A stretch of DNA of 12,025 bases from Nitrospirota bacterium. GTDB taxonomy: Bacteria; Nitrospirota; UBA9217. Shown piece after piece: positions 1-4,896 of the stretch (positions within the stretch are counted from its first letter, which is position 1; each line of letters starts with the position of its first letter). The stretch is from NCBI GenBank assembly GCA_021788515.1, contig JAJYKN010000007.1, positions 1 to 12,025 of the forward strand. The letters are read 5' to 3'. The position numbers were made by a program, and so were the translations under genes. The notes beneath the pieces are model-generated. The model searched no databases and was not told where the DNA came from. It saw nothing but the letters and a program-made list of their open reading frames with translations.

Positions 1-145
1 TGAACCGCATGAATTTATCGGGGGAGACGAAATAATCCATGAATTCCAGCGCCGGGAAGAGGATAGCGCCCATCAGGAAAATGGAGCCGATCCATTTCTG
101 CGTCAGGCTGGTTAAATGATCTTCAGAAGAGTATTGCCGGTCCAT
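1..145 (-). CDS. N-terminus of a membrane protein (partial, runs off left edge)
   Basis: Reading leftward from an ATG at 145 there are 48 open codons to the window edge. The peptide begins MDRQYSSEDHLTSLTQKW, continues with the hydrophobic run IGSIFLMGAILFPALEFM and then DYFVSPDKFMRF. A short polar cytoplasmic N-terminus followed at once by a membrane helix resembles the start of a multi-helix membrane sensor (histidine kinase, GGDEF protein or cyclase), but too little is visible to name it. The start is supported by a good promoter directly upstream (152-181); there is no Shine-Dalgarno sequence, and the predicted transcript begins at or next to the ATG. The gene diverges from the rhomboid-like gene on the right. 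I am fairly sure it is a real gene and do not know its function. Confidence 0.7.
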   Translation of the reverse strand, partial: MDRQYSSEDHLTSLTQKWIGSIFLMGAILFPALEFMDYFVSPDKFMRF

Positions 146-151
146 AAAGAG

Positions 152-181
152 ATTATATCACTCAAATAATGGTAATATCAA
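152..181 (-). promoter_or_regulatory. Sigma-70-type promoter for the leftmost minus-strand gene
   Basis: On the minus strand a TTGATA -35 element (176-181) is followed after 18 bases by a perfect TATAAT -10 element (152-157). The expected transcription start is at about 145, the A of the proposed start codon, which implies a leaderless mRNA. Confidence 0.55.
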
Positions 182-227
182 CTTAATTTTGCAGGTTTTT
201 TCGCCCCTTCCGTGCTCATGGCCAAGC

Positions 228-257
228 TTGACAAAGTGCGTTCATTCACGGTATGCT
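228..257 (+). promoter_or_regulatory. Promoter for the rhomboid-like/Smr pair
   Basis: A perfect TTGACA (228-233) is followed after 18 bases by TATGCT (252-257, four of six consensus positions). The start of transcription would be near 264, so the translated region must begin downstream. This supports the ATG at 321 over the longer open frame that starts at 189. A 13-base inverted repeat, GGAATACCATTCC (275-287), lies in the leader. Confidence 0.45.
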
Positions 258-320
258 GGCGTACTTGGAAATGTGGAATACCATTCCCAGGAACTGCAAT
301 TTCATCATGGGGAGTATGTA

Positions 321-1109
321 ATGGCTTTATTGGACAAGCTTGAAAGAAAGTTCCGCCGCTATGCTGTTCCGAACGTCACCCTCTACCTCATTCTTGGGCA
401 AGTGCTTTTCTTTGTCTTCGTTCTGTCGGGCCGCTTCATCCTGGAACGGGTCGTACTCATTCCCGACCGCGTTCTGGCCGGAGAATGGTGGCGACTCATC
501 ACGTTCCTGTTCGTCCCGCCCATGACGAACCCCATATTCGCATTCTTCGCCTGGTACCTGTTCTACCTCATGGGCAACGCTCTCGAGGGACATTGGGGGG
601 CGTTCCGGTACAATGTGTACCTGCTCGTGGGGTATCTCGTGACCGTGGGAGTGACGTTCCTGTTCCCCTTCTCCATTGCGACAAACATCTTTATCGCCGG
701 ATCGGTCTTCCTGGCTTTCGCCTTCCTTTATCCCGATTTTCAACTCTACATTTTCTTCATTATTCCCGTGAAGATCAAATGGCTGGCGCTGCTCACCTGG
801 ATCGGCTATGCCTACCAGGTGATCGTCGGCTCCTGGAGCACGCGCCTGCTCGTCCTTGCTTCGATCAGCAATTTTTTTCTCTTCTTCGGAAAAGATATTT
901 ACTGGAGGATGAAAACCGGAAACAGGAAAATGGTGTTCCAGGCAAAGCAGTACTCAACCGGCCGGGAGCCTTTTCATAAGTGCGCTGTTTGCGGAAAAAC
1001 CGATATATCAGACCCGCAGATGGAGTTCCGCTACTGCACCGACTGCGGCGAGCTCGGATACTGCAAAGACCACATCTTCAACCATGAGCATGTAAAAAAG
1101 ACGTCCTGA
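321..1109 (+). CDS. Rhomboid-like membrane protein with C-terminal zinc finger, probably proteolytically inactive
   Basis: 262 residues. The start at 321 is chosen because GGGGAG sits 7 bases upstream and the promoter lies between this ATG and the longer upstream start at 189. Residues 18-195 hold about six hydrophobic helices with a rhomboid look: GEWWRLITFLFVP (54-66), GNALEGHWGAFRYN (85-98), and a helix with AGSVFLAFAFLYP (126-138) where rhomboids carry their GxSG serine. No GxSG is present; by my alignment the serine position is Ala126, and the last helices show no catalytic histidine, so this is probably a pseudoprotease. After the membrane part, residues 221-257 hold Cys221-x2-Cys224, Cys239-x2-Cys242, Cys248, His251, His255 and His257, a cytoplasmic zinc-ribbon or AN1-like finger. 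The Smr gene follows after 55 bases. The fold assignment is by eye; the role is unknown, possibly substrate binding or scaffolding in the membrane. Confidence 0.8.
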   Translation: MALLDKLERKFRRYAVPNVTLYLILGQVLFFVFVLSGRFILERVVLIPDRVLAGEWWRLITFLFVPPMTNPIFAFFAWYLFYLMGNALEGHWGAFRYNVYLLVGYLVTVGVTFLFPFSIATNIFIAGSVFLAFAFLYPDFQLYIFFIIPVKIKWLALLTWIGYAYQVIVGSWSTRLLVLASISNFFLFFGKDIYWRMKTGNRKMVFQAKQYSTGREPFHKCAVCGKTDISDPQMEFRYCTDCGELGYCKDHIFNHEHVKKTS

Positions 1110-1164
1110 TGAATATGAGAGGAACAGCCGTATATTTTCGGCACTCTGACCTGTATATCTTCAC

Positions 1165-1434
1165 ATGAATGATTTCATTGCACAGCCCATTAACGGGGTG
1201 CTGGACCTCCACACGTTTCAGCCTGGAGAGGTGAAGGACCTCGTGCCGGAGTATCTTGCTGAATGCCAAAAGCGCGGCATTCTCCAGGTGCGGATCATTC
1301 ACGGGAAAGGGATCGGAACGCTGCGACGTACTGTTCAATCGATTCTTGAAAAACTGGCATATGTGGACTCGTTTAAGACTGCGGAAGATGATGCCGGTGG
1401 ATGGGGTGCGACAATTGTTACGCTGAGAAGATAA
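1165..1434 (+). CDS. Small Smr-domain protein (MutS2 C-terminal type)
   Basis: 89 residues, essentially a stand-alone Smr domain. The family signatures are in order: LDLHTF (13-18), IIHGKG (44-49) followed by the basic GTLRRTV, and GGWGATIV (78-85) at the end. Smr domains of MutS2 and related proteins bind nucleic acid and several act as nucleases; the LDLH and HGKG motifs are the conserved surface. Whether this small version cuts DNA or RNA, or only binds, cannot be told from sequence. The ATG at 1165 is the only one possible, because an in-frame stop lies at 1147. There is no recognisable Shine-Dalgarno. It lies 55 bases after the rhomboid-like gene with no terminator between, so co-transcription is likely. 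It ends before the hairpins at 1472-1540. Confidence 0.88.
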   Translation: MNDFIAQPINGVLDLHTFQPGEVKDLVPEYLAECQKRGILQVRIIHGKGIGTLRRTVQSILEKLAYVDSFKTAEDDAGGWGATIVTLRR

Positions 1435-1471
1435 GAGCGGGTATCTGTTTAGATACGGCGGATTCAGCATC

Positions 1472-1502
1472 TTTGCTCGCGAGGCTTTTCTTCGCAAGCA
1501 AA
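1472..1502. terminator. Imperfect hairpin downstream of the Smr gene
   Basis: TTTGCTCGCGA (1472-1482) pairs with TCGCAAGCAAA (1492-1502) with one C-A mismatch around a 9-base T-rich loop. It lacks a following T-run, so it may act as an accessory stem or RNA 3' end protection next to the stronger hairpin at 1513-1540. Confidence 0.4.
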
Positions 1503-1512
1503 GACAGAATAA

Positions 1513-1540
1513 AAAGGCAGGGGAATTTGTCCCTGCCTTT
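1513..1540. terminator. Bidirectional Rho-independent terminator
   Basis: AAAGGCAGGG (1513-1522) is perfectly complementary to CCCTGCCTTT (1531-1540) across an 8-base loop, with A-rich sequence before and T-rich sequence after it. It stands between two convergent genes, the Smr gene and the lytic transglycosylase gene that ends 4 bases away, so it can stop transcription from both sides. Confidence 0.85.
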
Positions 1541-1543
1541 ACT

Positions 1544-3022
1544 TTATGATGCGGTTAAGGAATTTCTCATCGGGATCTTCAATCGCTGGCCTATCCGTAG
1601 CAGTCTGCCTGATCGAAGGTTGTTCGCATCAAGGATCCGTCGCGTACTCGTCCGGTACCGAAGCGCTATGAGAGACAACGTCTCGCCGCGCCTCACGCGA
1701 TGGACCACGAACTCAATCTTCGGCGGAGACCACTTCGGCAACGTGTCGAGGCTCGCGAGCACGACCGCCCCTTTTCCAGGAGGCACCTTGAGTACGTATG
1801 CGGAACTCGGAGTGGCGTTTCTGCGCAACTCGGGGTTGAGCGCAGCGAGATCGTCCTCGTCGATACCTAGTTTATCGGCAATAACGTCCAATTTTACCGG
1901 CCGCTCGATAGTGACGGTCTCACAGGAAAGAGGTTTGTCCGGCTCATCCAGGGTAAACCCGTATTTTGCCGGGTCATTGATGATCGCCAAAACTGCCAGG
2001 AATCTCGGGAAATAGCGCGCCGTTTCCCGCGGAAGCCGTTCGTAAAAATCCCAGAAATTATCCAGGTAATTGACTTTCCCTTCCCTGATCGCCCGCGCAA
2101 CCGAACCTTCTCCGCAGTTATACGCTGCGAGGACAGTTGCCCAATCGCCGAACATCCCATGAAGTTCCTTGAAGTAAGCAATGGCTGCTGCCGTAGACTT
2201 CTCGGGGTCGAGCCGTTCGTCGATCCATGCGTTCCTTTTCAACCCGTACTTGTACCCCGTCGACGGGATGAACTGCCATAAGCCGAAAGCGCGCGACCGG
2301 GACAACGCCCGTACCTTGAAACCGCTTTCGATAAGCGGCAGCCACGACAACTCCTCAGGGAGGCCTGCCTCTTTCAGCGCTTTGACCATCTCGCCGCGGT
2401 ACCTGCCCGAACGCTTGTAAGCCTCAAGAAAGAAATCCCGTTCCTGGGTCTGAAACGACTGGATCTCGCGCTGCACGTGATCGTTTATCACCATGGGGAT
2501 CGCATTGTAGCTCCCCTTTACCGTGGTCTGGCGTGAAGCATACAACTCCATGATCTTCTTGGATATCATGAACCGAAGGTCGTCTTTTTGCTGGGAGAGT
2601 TTCGGATCGTTCGGAACTTTGAGAATGAGAGCATAGGCCTGGTCCAGCGATTCGATCGCCTCATCCATATCGTTGTCTTCCCAATACTCTTGCGCAGAGT
2701 CGGTGAGTGCCAGCGCATCATCGAGCATTGCCTGATCGTCATCGACAGGATCTTTTTTCACGACAGCGGAATTATTTTTATCGTTCTGGTTCTGCGGCGC
2801 GATTTCCGATGCAGCGGGGTCGGGAGCTTCCTGGTTGGAGACGCTGCCGGCAGAAACAGGCTCGCCTGATGCCAGTGCCTGCAGCGGGGTCTGAAATCCG
2901 GGATGCGCATTCGCTTCGTTCTCCGGGACGGGCATGGACTTATGCACACAACCGGCAACAGCCAGAACGGCAGAACAGAAAAGGATGATAGGTATTAATG
3001 AGAGAGGTCGTTGGATTTTCAT
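1544..3022 (-). CDS. mltD: MltD-like membrane-bound lytic transglycosylase lipoprotein with LysM
   Basis: 492 residues. It cleaves the MurNAc-GlcNAc bond of peptidoglycan, leaving 1,6-anhydro ends, and acts in the periplasm from a lipid anchor. A signal peptide ends in the lipobox VAGC with Cys25. Residues 30-95 are a low-complexity polar linker, and 95-165 are helical and acidic. The SLT catalytic domain covers about 210-345, with the catalytic glutamate Glu232 in LPLIESGF, then GLWQFIPSTG and AAYNCGEG. Residues 375-415 look like a degenerate LysM repeat, and a clear LysM (HRVRRGETLSLIALRY and following) occupies 441-484. The ATG at 3022 is preferred over a TTG 16 codons upstream because it gives a clean signal peptide and the promoter lies across that upstream stretch. 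No Shine-Dalgarno is visible. The gene is single, divergent from the CAP lipoprotein, and ends at a terminator. Confidence 0.92.
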   Translation of the reverse strand: MKIQRPLSLIPIILFCSAVLAVAGCVHKSMPVPENEANAHPGFQTPLQALASGEPVSAGSVSNQEAPDPAASEIAPQNQNDKNNSAVVKKDPVDDDQAMLDDALALTDSAQEYWEDNDMDEAIESLDQAYALILKVPNDPKLSQQKDDLRFMISKKIMELYASRQTTVKGSYNAIPMVINDHVQREIQSFQTQERDFFLEAYKRSGRYRGEMVKALKEAGLPEELSWLPLIESGFKVRALSRSRAFGLWQFIPSTGYKYGLKRNAWIDERLDPEKSTAAAIAYFKELHGMFGDWATVLAAYNCGEGSVARAIREGKVNYLDNFWDFYERLPRETARYFPRFLAVLAIINDPAKYGFTLDEPDKPLSCETVTIERPVKLDVIADKLGIDEDDLAALNPELRRNATPSSAYVLKVPPGKGAVVLASLDTLPKWSPPKIEFVVHRVRRGETLSLIALRYRTSTRRILDANNLRSGRLLRIGQRLKIPMRNSLTAS

Positions 3023-3036
3023 AATTGCACGGCGAT

Positions 3037-3065
3037 ATAATAAACGAACGAAAACGAAAAAGCAA
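3037..3065 (-). promoter_or_regulatory. Probable promoter of the lytic transglycosylase gene
   Basis: On the minus strand TTGCTT (3060-3065) is followed after 17 bases by TATTAT (3037-3042, five of six). The spacer is a T-rich stretch containing repeated CGTTT/CGTTC. Predicted initiation near 3030 leaves a leader of only about 8 bases without a ribosome binding site. Confidence 0.4.
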
Positions 3066-3230
3066 TTCAAATCCGCAGGAAGCGGTTTTTCTTTTCAACG
3101 GGAAGCCGGACACATCTGTGGCAGAAATTCCAATCCCTGACTGCGATAAACTGTCAGACCGGTGCGTGAGTGAACCATTGCTTCATATTAGAGAATGACA
3201 TATTCCAGGATGTTGAAAAACCCCTGAAAT

Positions 3231-3330
3231 GTCACTGCGAGGAGCGATTATTTGCGTCGTGACGATCCTGTAATTTCTTGAAAAACCCGGATTGTTCAAC
3301 AAGATTGCTTCGCTGTACTCGAAATGATGG
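3231..3330. repeat. Degenerate dispersed palindromic repeat (MITE or REP-like)
   Basis: The left end, GTCACTGCGAGGAGCGA (3231-3247), and the right end, AAGATTGCTTCGCT followed by GTACTCGAAATGAT (3301-3328), are imperfect inverted copies of each other. Both match the pattern of an abundant intergenic repeat I recall from Nitrospirota and Desulfobacterota genomes (GTCATTGCGAGGAGCGAAGCGACGAAGCAATC and its inverse, quoted from memory as a pattern). The middle has two TTGAAAAACCC copies, at 3213-3223 and 3278-3288, one of them just outside the left end. No open frame is inside. It appears old and mutated. Confidence 0.45.
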
Positions 3331-3379
3331 TCAGGGATATCCTCGCAGAGACGGCTAAAAGGGCTGACACATCGCGTCA

Positions 3380-3409
3380 TTGACAGCGAACAGCTTTAGG
3401 TATTATAGT
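3380..3409 (+). promoter_or_regulatory. Promoter of the CAP-domain lipoprotein gene
   Basis: A perfect TTGACA (3380-3385) is followed after 18 bases by TATAGT (3404-3409, five of six). Initiation near 3416 gives a leader of about 39 bases that includes the AGGAG ribosome binding site at 3441-3445. Confidence 0.55.
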
Positions 3410-3454
3410 GTTCATGGTTGCCGAATCTTATCGGAGACTAAGGAGATAACCGGT

Positions 3455-4054
3455 ATGAGGATAACGAGACTTCGTTTTATCGTGATAAATGTTTTTTTAA
3501 TTGTCCTGTTTTCCTTTCTTGTTTCCTGCGCGCCCCAGCGCGTCCGCACGGACCGGTTTCCGGAACAGAGGAACAAGCCTTCAATAAATATTTCAAGGCT
3601 TGAAAAAACAATCCATATTTTGATCAATAACGAACGCCGGAAGAATGGATTGCCGCCGACCCAATGGGATGATGAACTTTCCGCAATCGCCAGAAAACAC
3701 AGCAAGGACATGTCAAAAAGGAATTATTTTGACCATTATTCACCCGAGGGTCATGATTACCTCTACCGTTACGGCCAGGAAGGATACCAATGCAGCGTTC
3801 GGGAAGGCCGCACCATTCACATGGGCGCAGAGAACATCGCCTTGAACCATCTCTATGATTCCGTGACCACAATCAATAGTAGGGCCTTTTATGATTGGAA
3901 TTCCCAGGACAAGATTGCCGAAACAACGGTAGAGGGCTGGATGAAAAGCCCTGGACATCGGAAGAACATATTGACCCCTTATTTCAAAAAAGAGGGCATC
4001 GGAGTGGTTATCTCACCGGATGACAAAGTGTACATCACCCAGAATTTTTGCTGA
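3455..4054 (+). CDS. CAP/SCP (PR-1-like) domain lipoprotein
   Basis: 199 residues. The start at 3455 has AGGAG 9 bases upstream and opens straight into a lipoprotein signal peptide (RLRFIVINVFLIVLFSFLVSC) with Cys25 as the lipidated residue, so the protein is held on the periplasmic side of a membrane. The CAP domain fills 50-199: INNERRKNGLPP (58-69), ARKHSKDM (79-86) with His82, NYFDHYSPEG (90-99) with His94, GAENIA (124-129), VEGWMKSPGHRKNIL (159-173) with His168, and GIGVVI near the end. His82 or His94 with His168 and the Glu residues are the usual CAP cavity residues. Bacterial CAP proteins are widespread, and their biochemical activity is mostly unsettled (proteolytic, lipid-binding or cell-wall roles have been proposed). 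The protein ends in a cysteine (Cys199), which could pair with Cys113. The gene has its own promoter. Confidence 0.88.
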   Translation: MRITRLRFIVINVFLIVLFSFLVSCAPQRVRTDRFPEQRNKPSINISRLEKTIHILINNERRKNGLPPTQWDDELSAIARKHSKDMSKRNYFDHYSPEGHDYLYRYGQEGYQCSVREGRTIHMGAENIALNHLYDSVTTINSRAFYDWNSQDKIAETTVEGWMKSPGHRKNILTPYFKKEGIGVVISPDDKVYITQNFC

Positions 4055-4056
4055 CA

Positions 4057-4437
4057 TTAGCCCTTCCAGGCGATAAAATCCATTTCAACAGCTGCATCCT
4101 TCGGCAACCGGGAAACTTCGACCGTGGCCCGAGCGGGCGGGTCAGTCGGGAAATACCCTCCATAGACTTCGTTCACAGCAGCGAAATCAGCCATGTTCTT
4201 AAGGTAGATAGTCGACTTAACAATGTTTGACAGGGTACAACCTGCTGCGGCGAGAATGGCCCTGGCATTTTCCAGCACGAGTTTCGTTTGCGTTTTGATG
4301 TTTCCGAGAACCAGATTCCCGGTTTTCGGGTCTATCGGAATCTGGCCTGATACAAACACCATTCCGCCTGCTTCAACAGCCTGGGAATAAGGGCCGATTG
4401 CCTGTGGCGCGTCGCTCGTTCGTACGATTTTCTTCAT
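4057..4437 (-). CDS. ridA: RidA family enamine/imine deaminase
   Basis: 126 residues, the normal RidA length. RidA hydrolyses reactive 2-aminoacrylate and other enamine/imine products of PLP enzymes to ketoacids and ammonia in the cytoplasm, as a trimer. Signatures seen: AIGPYSQAV (13-21), VFVSGQIPIDPKTG (27-40), the substrate-carboxylate arginine Arg103 in PARATVEVSRLP, and the late glutamate Glu118 in AAVEMDFIA. The start is the ATG at 4437, which has GGAGG (4446-4450) 8 bases upstream; the alternative ATG at 4452 overlaps that ribosome binding site. The gene has a promoter and a possible operator of its own, and is last in the minus-strand series that includes rel. Its stop codon is 2 bases from that of the convergent CAP gene. 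Confidence 0.95.
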   Translation of the reverse strand: MKKIVRTSDAPQAIGPYSQAVEAGGMVFVSGQIPIDPKTGNLVLGNIKTQTKLVLENARAILAAAGCTLSNIVKSTIYLKNMADFAAVNEVYGGYFPTDPPARATVEVSRLPKDAAVEMDFIAWKG

Positions 4438-4507
4438 CAAATTATCCTCCATTAAAGCTTCATGTTATATCATTAAATAACTGGATATAAATGGTTTTTA
4501 TAACTTA

Positions 4508-4524
4508 AAGTTAACCATTAACTT
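4508..4524. promoter_or_regulatory. Inverted repeat, possible operator of ridA
   Basis: AAGTTAACCATTAACTT is a perfect 7-base inverted repeat around CCA. It overlaps the last bases of the candidate ridA -10 box and covers the predicted start of transcription, a usual repressor position. The binding protein is unknown, and in such AT-rich DNA chance is possible. Confidence 0.35.
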
Positions 4525-4550
4525 ATAACAATAATTAATAGTTTTGTACA
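4522..4550 (-). promoter_or_regulatory. Candidate ridA promoter in an AT-rich intergenic stretch
   Basis: On the minus strand TGTACA (4545-4550) and TATAAG (4522-4527) are 17 bases apart. Initiation near 4515 would give a leader of about 78 bases. The stretch 4438-4593 between the broken membrane ORF and ridA is markedly AT-rich and holds nothing else I can identify. A second TATAAC box near 4464-4469 has no convincing partner. Confidence 0.4.
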
Positions 4551-4593
4551 GCAGCTATGGATGATCTTTGAAACGGGAGAGCCTTGTATCTCT

Positions 4594-4815
4594 CTACCGG
4601 TCAAGAAGAACGCACAGGACACCGGGCAGGTAAAGGATTATAAAGGCGACAGCAACTAATATGGCGGCAGCCAGACAGGCCAGAAAAAAGGATTCATAGT
4701 AGCCGATCTGTCTCCCGAATAAGAAGCCGACAGCAAGGAGAACAAGCTAAACAAGGAAGATCGTCCATACGACCTGCTTAAGATCAGCGAACAGCGTTCT
4801 TCTTAATCTGTTCAT
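4594..4815 (-). pseudogene. Small two-helix membrane protein ORF interrupted by an amber codon
   Basis: Reading the minus strand from ATG at 4815, the frame gives MNRLRRTLFADLKQVVWTIF, then LV, a TAG at 4747-4749 (codon 23), then LVLLAVGFLFGRQIGYYESF, then FLACLAAAILVAVAFIIL and YLPGVLCVLLDR, ending in TAG at 4594-4596. Without the internal stop this would be a 73-residue protein with a basic N-terminus (positive-inside) and two hydrophobic helices, the first of which is split by the stop. Such coherent membrane character on both sides of a single stop argues for a recently broken gene or a base-call error rather than noise. It lies 81 bases after the end of rel on the same strand. No good Shine-Dalgarno precedes the ATG. 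I do not recognise a family. Confidence 0.5.
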
Positions 4816-4896
4816 GGAGGAAGATCCTGTGATGGGAAAACGAGAGGTTCGCCCTGCCGGAAATTCGCAAGGACTTCCTACTCTTCGCAACGTCGG

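Noticed and set aside
189..320. 44-residue N-terminal extension of the rhomboid-like protein
   Set aside because: It has no ribosome binding site and covers the promoter at 228-257; the ATG at 321 has GGGGAG and fits the family.
1401..2015. 204-codon plus-strand frame
   Set aside because: It runs through the terminator hairpins and then antisense to the lytic transglycosylase.
3137..3157. CTGAC/GTCAG short inverted repeat upstream of the lytic transglycosylase promoter
   Set aside because: Only 5 base pairs with an 11-base loop and no flanking signal; consistent with chance.
3183..3380. 65-codon minus-strand frame in the intergenic region
   Set aside because: It lies over the degenerate repeat and the CAP-gene promoter and has no ribosome binding site or recognisable pattern.
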